From assembly GCA_022448955.1 (NCBI GenBank), contig JAKVCU010000063.1, forward strand, positions 1-64,000: DNA of 64,000 nucleotides. The letters are read 5' to 3'. Below are positions 19,473 through 27,826 of the stretch, in pieces. The notes under the pieces are model-generated. The model was not told where the DNA came from. It made no database searches and worked only from the letters and a program-made list of their open reading frames with translations. Numbering within the stretch: the first letter of the stretch is position 1; every line of letters starts with the position of its first letter. This stretch comes from Saprospiraceae bacterium (GTDB lineage: Bacteria; Bacteroidota; Bacteroidia; Chitinophagales; Saprospiraceae). Position numbers and translations under genes: made by a program.

Positions 19473-20300
19473 TTATTGGTCATAACGATACAACTTCATC
19501 GTTTTAATGATCTTAATTAGCTTCTGGGCATATTTTTTGTCCGTAGCATAACCCGCTTTTTTTAGGCCATGTGCCCAAGCCTCATAGTCAAGGTGATCCA
19601 ATTTTAGTAGATGCTTATAGCGTTGCCCGTTGAGTAAAATAGAATGTTCTCTGTAACTTTCCCATGCGGTATTAAATACTCTAAACATATCGTAAGCATC
19701 ATCATCTACGTAGTTACGGCAGGTACATCCTTTGCATTTTCTTTTGCATTTTATTCCAAAATGATTGTTAGATTCAACAGACAGACGGCTATCTCCAACA
19801 TTAGATTCTAATAAACCTTGTGCCAATGTAATACTCGCAGGTATGCCATACTTTTCTCTTTCACTGATAGCCACTTTAGCATAACGTTTAATATAACCTC
19901 TACAATGGTCTATTTTTTCTTGGACTATATCTGGATCAATACCTTTTCTTTTAGCATAATTTGGACTTAATATAAACGTCAAATTACCAAAGGCAATGGA
20001 TTTTTTTGCTTTACTGATTTTTTTCTTTGGCACTCCTTTTTCTTCAAAAGAACTCGGTATCGTAGTAATTATAGATGTATTTGTAGGTTGTGCTTCTTCG
20101 TTGCCTGAAGCAATATTTTCCTGCGTATTATCCTCTTTTGAATAAACATTAAATTGAAAGCTAATATCCTTGCTAAGGAAAATGTGTAATCCAATAAATA
20201 TCAAAAAAATATTAAACCAATGCTTAGCAATGATGTAGGCTAGCCCATTCCATTCAAATTTTCGGACTTCATTAAATTCTACTTGTTTAGATCCAATCAT
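19473..20300 (-). CDS. membrane-anchored glucosaminidase-domain peptidoglycan hydrolase
   Basis: 275 aa. One transmembrane helix near residues 27-43 (HWFNIFLIFIGLHIFL) leaves a periplasmic domain after a Ser/Thr-rich linker. The glucosaminidase domain shows ITLAQGLLESNVGDS (catalytic Glu), NNHFGIKCKRKCKGCTC, DDDAYDMFRVFNTAWESY, YREHSILL and YATDKKYAQKLIKIIK. It should cut the beta-1,4 GlcNAc-MurNAc bond in peptidoglycan. The four-cysteine insert (KRKCKGCTC) is common in Bacteroidota members. It is divergent from the GlcNAc-kinase-like gene at 20508, with a shared 207-bp promoter region. Confidence 0.9.
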   Translation of the reverse strand: MIGSKQVEFNEVRKFEWNGLAYIIAKHWFNIFLIFIGLHIFLSKDISFQFNVYSKEDNTQENIASGNEEAQPTNTSIITTIPSSFEEKGVPKKKISKAKKSIAFGNLTFILSPNYAKRKGIDPDIVQEKIDHCRGYIKRYAKVAISEREKYGIPASITLAQGLLESNVGDSRLSVESNNHFGIKCKRKCKGCTCRNYVDDDAYDMFRVFNTAWESYREHSILLNGQRYKHLLKLDHLDYEAWAHGLKKAGYATDKKYAQKLIKIIKTMKLYRYDQ

Positions 20301-20461
20301 AGTTTAGTCTCTTTAATATGGCATTAAATAATTTGATACTGGGAACAAAAAAACTGCCTAACAAATTTAAAACATTTTGTGTTTTAAAACAAAAAAATTA
20401 AATTATTTTGTTTTAAAAAAATAAATTTTGGTTGAACCTACCCTTAGTGTATTATTTACAC

Positions 20462-20469
20462 TATATTTG
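20462..20469 (+). promoter_or_regulatory. candidate -7 element for the kinase-pfkA operon
   Basis: TATATTTG fits TAnnTTTG exactly and lies 38 nt before the ATG at 20508. No TTTG is found at the right distance upstream, so only the -7 half is supported. Confidence 0.35.
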
Positions 20470-20507
20470 AGCGAAATACATTATTATTCTTTTGAAAAAG
20501 GAAAATT

Positions 20508-21353
20508 ATGATCGTAGTTGCAGACAGTGGTTCAACTAAAGCAGACTGGAAGCTGATAAATAATCAGGGGATGTATTCATTAAGTACAATGGGGTTTAAC
20601 CCTGTTTTTCATAATGACCAACTTATTTATCGTACCTTAAATAATGCTATTGAACAAAAAGAGTTAGTAAAGCAAGCTGAATGTGTTCACTATTATGGAT
20701 CAGGGTGCTGGGATACGGGAAGGAAAGAAATTGTGGCTAAAGCATTAAGAAGGATATTTATTAATGCTCAAGTAATAGTTGAGCACGATCTTTTAGCGGC
20801 AGCTAGAGCAACATGTGGTAATGAGGCAGGTATTGCATGTATTTTAGGAACTGGTTCAAATTCTTGTTTATACAATGGGATGGAGGTCATTGACAATGTT
20901 ACAAACCTTGCCTTTTTGTTAGGAGATGAGGGCAGTGGTACACACCTAGGGAAAATGCTTATCCGTGCATATTTCTATAGAGAATTGCCAAAAGAGCTAG
21001 AGCAAACTATGGAAGAGTGGTTTCCAGAAGGAAAAGATGGTATCCTGGATAATATTTATGGAAAAGAAACACCTAATGTCTATCTAGCTTCTTTTACAAA
21101 ATTTTTAGCGGCTCATAAAGAACACTTCTTTGTTCAGAAACTACTATATACTGCTTTTTCTACCTTTATAGACCGCAATGTAAGGAAATATAAAGGTTGT
21201 AATAAATTACCTATTCACTTTATTGGTTCTGTTGGTTACTATTTTCAAGATATTATTAAATTTGTACTCAAAGAAAGAAATATGGTGGTTGGGAAATTCA
21301 TTAAAAAGCCAATTGAACATTTGGTGAATTTCCATACTACTAATGGCAATTAG
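20508..21353 (+). CDS. BadF/BadG-type ATPase, N-acetylglucosamine kinase-like
   Basis: 281 aa, ASKHA sugar-kinase fold. The phosphate-1 loop is VVADSGSTKADWKLI; GSGCWDTGRKEI and VEHDLLAAARATC carry the catalytic Asp; ACILGTGSNSCLYNG is the phosphate-2 loop and FLLGDEGSGTHLGK the adenosine-side motif. Close to the small GlcNAc/glucosamine kinases found throughout Bacteroidota. Likely reaction: ATP-dependent phosphorylation of an amino sugar in the cytosol. Its neighbours are a divergent glucosaminidase and, 39 bp downstream, pfkA, which suggests recovery of cell-wall amino sugars into glycolysis. Confidence 0.85.
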   Translation: MIVVADSGSTKADWKLINNQGMYSLSTMGFNPVFHNDQLIYRTLNNAIEQKELVKQAECVHYYGSGCWDTGRKEIVAKALRRIFINAQVIVEHDLLAAARATCGNEAGIACILGTGSNSCLYNGMEVIDNVTNLAFLLGDEGSGTHLGKMLIRAYFYRELPKELEQTMEEWFPEGKDGILDNIYGKETPNVYLASFTKFLAAHKEHFFVQKLLYTAFSTFIDRNVRKYKGCNKLPIHFIGSVGYYFQDIIKFVLKERNMVVGKFIKKPIEHLVNFHTTNGN

Positions 21354-21392
21354 CATCCAAATAAACCTATAGACTAAAGGTAAAAATTCACT

Positions 21393-22376
21393 ATGAGTAG
21401 AGTTATTAAGCGTATCGCCGTTTTTACCTCTGGAGGAGATGCTCCTGGAATGAACGCGGCCGTCAGAGCGGTTGTACGTACAGCCACCTATCATGATTTA
21501 CATGTATATGGGGTTTATGGCGGTTATGAGGGTATGATTAATGGCGATTTGCGCCGACTAGAGCCCAGAAACGTTGGTAATATCATCCACAGAGGAGGAA
21601 CTATTTTAAAGACTGCGCGCAGCCAAAGGTTTCGCGAAGCAGCAGGTCGGCAACAAGCATATGAGTCACTGCAAGCTTTTGACATTGACGCATGCGTAGC
21701 CATAGGTGGTGACGGTACCTTTACAGGTGCTAGTGTTTTTTCTAAAGAGCATGATATACCCTTCATAGGTGTTCCCGGAACAATCGACAATGATCTTTTT
21801 GGTACAGATTATACTATTGGTTTTGATACTGCTATCAACACAGCAGTTGAAGCTGTTGATAAAATTAGGGATACTGCCGATTCTCACAATCGTTTGTTCT
21901 TTGTTGAAGTAATGGGTCGTCATTCTGGATATATCGCTCTTCATACGGGCATTGGTTCTGGTGCAGGCTGTGTATTAATTCCCGAACATGACATGAATAT
22001 TAATACGCTTATTGATGTTCTTAAAAAGGGTGCTAAACGTAAAAAATTATTCAGTGTTGTCATTGTTGCAGAAGGTAGTCCTTATGGTGGTGCAACAGAA
22101 ATAGCCGCAGCAGTAAAAGAGAAATTTGACTTTTATGACACCAAAGTAACAATCATTGGGCATTTACAGCGTGGTGGTTCACCTACTTGTCTGGATCGTG
22201 TATTAGCCAGCCGATTAGGATATGCAGCGGTAGAATCCCTATTAAACGGTACTGAAAATGTAATGGTGGGCATCATCAATGATGAGGTAGTTCGCACTCC
22301 TTTTGATGAAGCTATAGGAAAAGCTAAACCTGTCAATCAAGATTTAGTAAGAATGTCAGAGATTCTTGCCATCTAA
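21393..22376 (+). CDS. pfkA: ATP-dependent 6-phosphofructokinase
   Basis: 327 aa, the bacterial PfkA length. Diagnostic parts: FTSGGDAPGMNAAVRAVVR (ATP loop), IGGDGTFTGA (GGDG with the Gly typical of ATP-dependent enzymes rather than Asp of PPi-dependent ones), PGTIDNDLFGTDYTIGFDTA (catalytic TIDND), EVMGRHSGYIAL and HLQRGGSPTCLDRVLASRLG. It catalyses fructose-6-phosphate to fructose-1,6-bisphosphate. It is the second gene after the GlcNAc-kinase-like gene and is closed by a bidirectional terminator. Confidence 0.97.
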   Translation: MSRVIKRIAVFTSGGDAPGMNAAVRAVVRTATYHDLHVYGVYGGYEGMINGDLRRLEPRNVGNIIHRGGTILKTARSQRFREAAGRQQAYESLQAFDIDACVAIGGDGTFTGASVFSKEHDIPFIGVPGTIDNDLFGTDYTIGFDTAINTAVEAVDKIRDTADSHNRLFFVEVMGRHSGYIALHTGIGSGAGCVLIPEHDMNINTLIDVLKKGAKRKKLFSVVIVAEGSPYGGATEIAAAVKEKFDFYDTKVTIIGHLQRGGSPTCLDRVLASRLGYAAVESLLNGTENVMVGIINDEVVRTPFDEAIGKAKPVNQDLVRMSEILAI

Positions 22377-22388
22377 ATAAAATATTAT

Positions 22389-22416
22389 TAGGGTATCTCT
22401 TAAAAGAGATGCCCTA
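22389..22416. terminator. bidirectional terminator between pfkA and the membrane-protein gene
   Basis: TAGGGTATCTCTT / AAGAGATGCCCTA, 13-bp stem with one T-G wobble and a 2-nt loop, starting 13 bp after the pfkA stop. The right arm includes the stop codon of the convergent gene. T-rich DNA follows on the plus strand. Confidence 0.7.
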
Positions 22417-23310
22417 TGATCTTTTTAATAATTGTTCTTCTTTCCTTTCCAACAGACTCTTCCAATTTTCCCTATTTTGATTTATCATCCATAGCATCAG
22501 GACTAGTGGAATCAAAAAATGAGGCATACGCATAATACTTTCGTGCGTCCAAGTTAATAATGAATCTTGCCAAAATTGAGGAATATAATTCGCCCATATT
22601 CTGGCTGCTGTAGTAGCTAATCCCCAAAAGGCTGCATAGCCTAATCCAATTAGTGCAATTCGCCTTGGAAGAAAAATCAATACACTTAAAATAAAGTCTA
22701 AGGCTCCTACAATATTTAGGAATATCACAGATGCTTCCTTGTTTGTACCAAGAATCGTCATTGTCATTTGGATGAATTTTCCTGGGCGAGGATAATAACC
22801 TACAGCATACAATCCATGGCATGTAAAAGTAAGCGCAATCGCTACTTTTAAGCCAAAAACAAGCTGTTTGTAGCTAATACTCTCCTTATACAACAGCAAA
22901 AGGAAAAAGGGGGATCCCCACTGCAAAGTATACTCAAAAAATTGACCAACAAAAAAGAAATTTTCCTTACAATAAAGTAAAGCCAAAATGAAAAGGCTCG
23001 TTCCACCTAAACCAATAAAAGGAATGGCAAGCTTTGGAATTCGATCAATTAGTAATGCCATTATCGCACAAATCATATAAAACCAGCCGGTAGCATCAAT
23101 CCAATGAACAATAAAAGTATTCGTGCTAGGTGAAGTCACGTAGGTGTTCCAATCCATCCCGAAGAAATAGGAAACTATGCCACTCATCCAAGCTTCGTCC
23201 CATAAGATCGTTCGAAAAGGTGCATCCCAATAAATATGTTGCCATCCCCGACCCAAAAAAACAAAAAAAGTAGTCCATTTTAGGAAAGGAAAAAGGATAG
23301 ATTGCTTCAT
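22414..23310 (-). CDS. DoxX-like polytopic membrane protein of unknown function
   Basis: 298 aa, about 8 hydrophobic helices, very rich in Trp and Phe. The overall pattern (KWTTFFVFLGRGWQHIYW; GLKVAIALTFTCHGLYAVG; FLNIVGALDFILSVLIF; IALIGLGYAAFWGLATTAARIW) resembles the DoxX/DoxD-like four-helix unit in duplicate, with conserved His and Gly inside helices. It lies in the inner membrane. No partner gene is adjacent: the gene stands between a terminator and repeat copy B. I do not recognise a specific function. Confidence 0.6.
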   Translation of the reverse strand: MKQSILFPFLKWTTFFVFLGRGWQHIYWDAPFRTILWDEAWMSGIVSYFFGMDWNTYVTSPSTNTFIVHWIDATGWFYMICAIMALLIDRIPKLAIPFIGLGGTSLFILALLYCKENFFFVGQFFEYTLQWGSPFFLLLLYKESISYKQLVFGLKVAIALTFTCHGLYAVGYYPRPGKFIQMTMTILGTNKEASVIFLNIVGALDFILSVLIFLPRRIALIGLGYAAFWGLATTAARIWANYIPQFWQDSLLTWTHESIMRMPHFLIPLVLMLWMINQNRENWKSLLERKEEQLLKRS

Positions 23311-23730
23311 ATGTACATCTTATTATACCAAGTCTAAAGTAAACGATTATCTCACTAAAAAAAGTTTATTTCGATCAACAATAGATAAGCAAAAGTGCTA
23401 GGGCAATGTGAGAGAGGTAAAAACTCAGCTATAAAATAAATAAGGATTCACCTCTCAGCCATATTTAAAAGAATAATCAATTAGTAAGCGACTAGTCAAA
23501 ATTGCTTGTATAATAAACATTGTCCCTTAAAAAAACATAAGAAACTGACGAGAGGAAAGTTGCGCATGATTTTTGAGCGAACGTAAACCTGTCTGCCATT
23601 GGCTAAATTTCATTTTACCAATTCAAGTCGGCAGGCAGACACGGTTTCGGGCAAACTACTTACATTTTGTATTTGGCATAAAGCCGATAGATACCGAGGA
23701 TTATTATTGAATAGCGGATACTATTGATCT
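23311..23730. other. 420-bp gap mostly occupied by repeat copy B
   Basis: Between the start of the membrane-protein gene and the end of prfB. The repeat fills 23481-23662. The remaining 170 bp on the left, which must hold the promoter of the membrane-protein gene, shows no clear TAnnTTTG element. No gene is supported. Confidence 0.6.
23481..23662 (+). repeat. dispersed intergenic repeat, copy B
   Basis: Same orientation and length as copy A. Shared blocks include AAATTGCTTGTATAATAAA, AACTGACGAGAG.AAAGTT, GCGCATGATTTTTGA, CTGTCTGCC, ACCAATTC and TTTCGGGCAAACTACTTA. By eye most positions agree with copy A. It lies downstream of prfB. Confidence 0.85.
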
Positions 23731-24814
23731 TTAATGTACGCCCCCATGCATTAAAAAAGCCTTTAGAAAATCATCTAAATCACCATCTAACACATTATCT
23801 ACTTGACTCGTCTGATAGCTAGTACGATGATCTTTTACGCGACGATCGTCTAGGACATAGGAACGAATTTGTGATCCCCATTCATTTTTCATTTTACCAG
23901 ATTCGATTTCACTTTTTGCCGCTTTTTGTTTTTCTAATTCTCGCTCATACAATCTTGATTTCAGCATTTGTAAAGCTTTATCCCGATTCATATGTTGTGA
24001 TCTTTCCTGCTGGCACTCTGCCACTATCCCAGAAGGTAAATGTCGAACCCTTACGGCTGATTCCGTCTTATTAACGTGCTGCCCTCCTGCCCCACTTGCA
24101 CGGAAGGTATCCCATTCTAAATCTGCAGGATTAATCTCGACTTCAATTCTTTCATCTACTAATGGATGAACAAAAACAGAGGCAAAGGAAGTCATACGTT
24201 TGCCTTGAGCATTAAAGGGGCTTACTCGAACTAGGCGATGAACCCCATTTTCGCCTTTCAGCAAACCGTAGGCAAAATCACCATTTATCTCAAGAGAAAC
24301 ACTTTTGATTCCAGCGACATCCCCTTCTTGAAGATTCAGTTCACTTACTTTGAAGCCTTTTTTCTCGGCCCACATAAGGTACATTCGGTGGAGCATTTGT
24401 GACCAGTCACAACTTTCTGTACCCCCAGCACCTGCATTAATTTCAAGCAAGCAACCTAATTCATCTTCTGTTTGATTGAGCGTAGACCTAAACTCTAAAT
24501 CTTCGATGGCATCGATAGATTCCTTGTATTTAGCCTCTACTTCTTCTTCTGATGCTTCTTCTTCTTTATAAAATTCATAAAGTACTTCAGTATCTTCTAC
24601 ATGCTGTTGCACACTTGTATATTGTTCAACCCAATTTTTGTGTGATTTTAAAGATTTCAGAACACTTTCTGCTTCTGTTGGCTTATTCCAAAAATTTGGA
24701 TTTAGCGAAAGCTGTTCTTTTTCTTCGATTTGAGCAAGACGTTCATCCACGTCAAAGATACCTCCTTAAAGAAGCCACTCGATCTTTTATTTCTTTTAAT
24801 TGATCTGCGGTCAT
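23731..24814 (-). CDS. prfB: peptide chain release factor 2, expressed by programmed +1 frameshift
   Basis: RF2 recognises UGA and UAA and releases the finished peptide. The gene is split between two frames: ATG at 24814 opens a 20-codon frame (MTADQLKEIKDRVASLRRYL) that ends at UGA (24754-24752). The rest continues in the +1 frame from GAC at 24753. The complete product is 360 aa. Domain 1 is a coiled coil, the PCRF domain starts near EINAGAGGTES, the stop-codon tripeptide SPF is at about 198-200 and the catalytic GGQ at about 243-245 (ASGAGGQHVNKTES). A gene caller taking the GTG at 24750 as start would miss the N-terminus and the control. Transcribed separately from the FKBP gene upstream. 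Confidence 0.95.
24752..24766 (-). promoter_or_regulatory. prfB programmed frameshift site
   Basis: On the minus strand the sequence reads AGG AGG TAT CTT TGA C. AGGAGG is an internal Shine-Dalgarno-like sequence 3 nt before the slippery CTT, and the in-frame UGA followed by C is poorly terminated. When RF2 is scarce, the ribosome slips +1 from CUU to UUU and continues with GAC. Spacing and bases match the classic prfB autoregulation site. Confidence 0.95.
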
Positions 24815-24953
24815 TTCGCATTGCGTTTATGGCATAAAGGAATTTGATTCATTTATGCTGAGTGAAAAAATTATTTTCGAAAGTTAATGGAATATTTAAT
24901 ACTCCTTCTAACTTAACGTTTTTATTTTTTGATAGTTGAATCCATGAAATGAA

Positions 24954-24988
24954 CAAAGGTACCAAACAGTGAATGCTTGATACCTTTG
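24954..24988 (-). terminator. hairpin after the FKBP lipoprotein gene
   Basis: Arms CAAAGGTA and TACCTTTG (8 bp) enclose a 19-nt region with partial extra pairing, 20 bp after the stop at 25009. The T tract is interrupted, so the terminator call is tentative. Confidence 0.4.
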
Positions 24989-25008
24989 AATAAGCGTAAT
25001 TAATTGGA

Positions 25009-25914
25009 TCAATATAGTTTCTCTAACTCTACATAAAATACCAATTCTGCATCACCTGGAATTACTGGAGGAGAGCCTGCTTTTCCATAGGCCAAATCTG
25101 AAGGAATAAACAAAGTTGCTTTTGCTCCTTCTGTGATATAGCCAAGCCCTTCATCCCAACCTTTAATTACACGACCTGAATTAAAAGGAAAACGTAGCGC
25201 TTGACCTCTTCCAAAGGAATTGTCAAACATGGTTCCATCAGAAGCAAGTACCCCGTAGTATTGTACATCGATTGCTTGACCAGAAATAGGTTTTTTCCCA
25301 TTGCCATTTTCATGGATAATATATTTCAATCCACTAGGTGTTTCGATTAAATTTTCAAGCTTAGCTGTTTTGTATGCACTTAAGGTTTCTTCTACTAAGG
25401 CAGCTACATCAGCAGCTCTTTCTTGAACTTTTGCTGCTTGTTCAGCACGCTCTGCTCTTCTTTCTTCTAATGCTACTTGGAATTCTTCCTTATTTTGAAC
25501 ATCCATAACAACTACGTCATATTCCAAAATATCATTTTTGGTAAAGCCCATTGGAGGACGAGAAACCGTATCCAATGGAATATAGATCGTTACACTATCT
25601 CCTTCCGCTACTTGAACCAAAACATCCTCTACTGGTGAAATTTTACGATTGGGATCTGAAGTAACTGGAACTTGTAGATAGGGCGTTTGAGACTCTTCGC
25701 GGCTTTTATAGAATACACTGTCTCCATTGCGCATTTGTGCGTGAAAGTAGATATAATCTCCGGGACTTACTTTTTGGCCTTTACTATTTGTATGCACTTC
25801 ATATTCCCATCCCTGAGATGATACTTGTCGTCCACCTCCATTCTGGCAAGCGGTCATCAATAACAGGGTAGAAACTACTAAAAGCATTGCAATTCGCATC
25901 ATAATTATTTTCAT
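25009..25914 (-). CDS. FKBP-type peptidyl-prolyl isomerase lipoprotein with a second, degenerate FKBP-like domain
   Basis: 301 aa. A lipoprotein signal ends LLMTACQ (Cys23). Residues about 35-130 look like a worn FKBP fold (SPGDYIYFHAQMRNGDSVFY, VAEGDSVTIYIPLD). A helical linker rich in Glu, Arg and Ala (about 130-185) follows. The C-terminal domain is a canonical FKBP: DVQYYGVLASDGTMFDNSF, RVIKGWDEGLGYITEGAKATLFIPSDLAYG and PGDAELVFYVEL. It should catalyse proline isomerisation during folding of envelope proteins, probably as a dimer through the linker as in Mip/FkpA-like proteins. Confidence 0.88.
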   Translation of the reverse strand: MKIIMMRIAMLLVVSTLLLMTACQNGGGRQVSSQGWEYEVHTNSKGQKVSPGDYIYFHAQMRNGDSVFYKSREESQTPYLQVPVTSDPNRKISPVEDVLVQVAEGDSVTIYIPLDTVSRPPMGFTKNDILEYDVVVMDVQNKEEFQVALEERRAERAEQAAKVQERAADVAALVEETLSAYKTAKLENLIETPSGLKYIIHENGNGKKPISGQAIDVQYYGVLASDGTMFDNSFGRGQALRFPFNSGRVIKGWDEGLGYITEGAKATLFIPSDLAYGKAGSPPVIPGDAELVFYVELEKLY

Positions 25915-25989
25915 TGAAAAATTAGAAATTATTTTATTTAGTCACTTTTCACATTCTACCTTTGACAAAAGTGTAGAAAAGATTAAAGC

Positions 25990-27000
25990 TTAAATTTGTT
26001 TTACCAGATGAGATTTATAACGTGGCAATAACTCTTTAAATTTCTTCAAAGTGGCATTCAATCCTTGGAAAGAAGCGCCACCAGAAGCATTTTTGTGTCC
26101 TCCACCTTTGAAATGTCGCTTGGCAATCTCTTGAACTGAAAAATCTCCTTTTGAACGCAAAGATATCTTGACAATAGTTGGCTGTTCCATAATAAAAGCA
26201 GCCATTTTAATACCATTTATCTTCAAAAGGAAATTGACAATACCTTCTGTATCTCCTCTCTTAATATTGTAAGTTGAATAATCTTCTTTGGTGAGATAGA
26301 TGATTCCTGTCCCATATTCAGGAAGGATTTCCATTCTATTGTAAAGGCAGTGTCCAAGCAACCTCAGTTGCTTTTCTTTCATGCTATTGAATATAAGGTC
26401 TTGAAGCATATAATCATCTACACCTAAATCCAATAAATCAGCTACAATTCTAAACAATTTAGCGGATGTACTGTACTTAAAAGATCCTGTATCTGTAAGG
26501 ATACCAGTAAAGAGGCAATCACCAATTTTATGATTCAGGAAGTGTTTGTGACCTAAATCTACGATAAAGTCGAATACCATTTCGCAGGTAGAACTTGCTG
26601 TCGTATCGGAGATAATATAGTCTACAAAGTTTTCAGGATAAAGATGATGATCAATCATCACCTTTAAACAATTATGCTTATCAATGATTTCGCCGACCTT
26701 ATCAATTCGATCTAAGGCATTAAAATCTAAACAGAAAATAATTTCTGCTTTTTGAATAGCTTTTTCACTTTCTTCGGGCTCGATATCATAGATCATAATT
26801 TTTTCTACCTCGGGCATCCAGGCCAAGAAATCAGGATATTCTGAAGGCGAGATAATTTTTACACTATGACCTCTATCTTCTAAATAGTGATATAGTCCTA
26901 AAGATGAGCCAATTGCGTCCCCATCAGGGTTACGATGAGTTGTGATTATAATATCACGAGCTTGGCTTAGAAATGACTTTAACTCTTGTAAATTTTCCAT
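25990..27000 (-). CDS. DHH-family nanoRNase / pAp phosphatase (NrnA-like)
   Basis: 336 aa. DHH domain: IITTHRNPDGDAIGSSLGLY, FCLDFNALDRID, VMIDHHLYPENF (the DHH motif) and ILTDTGSFKYST, which together hold two Mn2+ ions. The C-terminal DHHA1 domain ends with RHFKGGGHKNASGG, binding the 5' nucleotide. The family degrades 2-5 nt RNAs and dephosphorylates 3'-phosphoadenosine 5'-phosphate; both are inferred here from homology. It is divergent from ndk, and the two share a 180-bp promoter region. Confidence 0.9.
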   Translation of the reverse strand: MENLQELKSFLSQARDIIITTHRNPDGDAIGSSLGLYHYLEDRGHSVKIISPSEYPDFLAWMPEVEKIMIYDIEPEESEKAIQKAEIIFCLDFNALDRIDKVGEIIDKHNCLKVMIDHHLYPENFVDYIISDTTASSTCEMVFDFIVDLGHKHFLNHKIGDCLFTGILTDTGSFKYSTSAKLFRIVADLLDLGVDDYMLQDLIFNSMKEKQLRLLGHCLYNRMEILPEYGTGIIYLTKEDYSTYNIKRGDTEGIVNFLLKINGIKMAAFIMEQPTIVKISLRSKGDFSVQEIAKRHFKGGGHKNASGGASFQGLNATLKKFKELLPRYKSHLVKQI

Positions 27001-27066
27001 GTTGCACTGTATCAGGCTGCGAATTTCCCAAAAAATATGAATTTAACCAAAATATTAAGTCCTGTG

Positions 27067-27098
27067 TTTGGCATGATTCAATCACTTTCCTACTTTTG
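27067..27098 (+). promoter_or_regulatory. ndk promoter, near-perfect Bacteroidota consensus
   Basis: TTTG (27067-27070), a 20-nt spacer, then TACTTTTG (27091-27098), exactly the -33/-7 pattern recognised by the Bacteroidota primary sigma factor. Transcription should start near 27105, giving a leader of about 75 nt before the ndk ATG at 27182. Confidence 0.8.
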
Positions 27099-27181
27099 CA
27101 CGGCTTTTAGAGGGTTTTGTAAATAAATCCCAGAAAATGAAGCCAACGGATTTGTTAACTTGAAAAACATTACATAAAGAA

Positions 27182-27601
27182 ATGGCTGGTAACCGCACAT
27201 TCACAATGATTAAGCCTGACGCAGTTCGCGCAGGTCATACTGGTGCTATTTTAGCAAAAATCAACGAAGCTGGATTTAGAATCGTTGCCATGAAGAAAAC
27301 ACATTTATCTCCTGCAAAAGCAGGTGAGTTTTATGAAGTTCATAAGGAGCGTCCGTTCTATGGTGAATTAGTAGAATTTATGTCTTCAGGTCCAATTATC
27401 GCAGCAATCTTAGAAAAAGATAATGCAGTAGAAGATTTCCGTACTTTAATTGGTGCGACAAATCCTGCGGAAGCTGCACCTGGCACTATCCGTGCATTAT
27501 ATGCAACAAGCATTGGTGAAAATGCTGTTCATGGAGCAGATTCTGATGAAAATGCAGATCGTGAAGGTAACTTCCACTTTGCTGGTACAGAAATGTTCTA
27601 A
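27182..27601 (+). CDS. ndk: nucleoside diphosphate kinase
   Basis: 139 aa, full length. It transfers the gamma phosphate between nucleoside triphosphates and diphosphates through a phosphohistidine, H117 in [13 protein letters not shown]. It also carries the start [15 protein letters not shown] and the [13 protein letters not shown] loop. It stands alone under its own strong promoter and ends in a strong terminator. Confidence 0.98.
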   Translation: MAGNRTFTMIKPDAVRAGHTGAILAKINEAGFRIVAMKKTHLSPAKAGEFYEVHKERPFYGELVEFMSSGPIIAAILEKDNAVEDFRTLIGATNPAEAAPGTIRALYATSIGENAVHGADSDENADREGNFHFAGTEMF

Positions 27602-27620
27602 ATAAAATTAGAATGGAATA

Positions 27621-27656
27621 AAAAAGGCTGCTTCCTAAAAGAAAGCGGCCTTTTTT
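27621..27656 (+). terminator. ndk terminator
   Basis: AAAAAGGCTGCTT / AAGCGGCCTTTTT, 13-bp stem with one T-G wobble, followed by a T run, 20 bp after the ndk stop. Confidence 0.9.
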
Positions 27657-27826
27657 ATTAAAGAGTTTGTTAAGGAACTATTACTCTGTGGAAATATTAT
27701 CAGTATTTAGCTTATTTATTACAATAAAACGTACGTTTACAAGTACATTTAATCATTTTTTGATAACAAATAACTAAAATAGTGTCAATTTTAAACCAAT
27801 CAATAAACCCCAAAGTAGACTCTAAA

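Noticed and set aside
20373-20419. GTTTTAAAAC palindrome and nearby TATTTTG as promoter/operator between glucosaminidase and kinase genes
   Set aside because: Low-complexity A/T DNA; the -7 match is one base short and spacing to TTTG is wrong.
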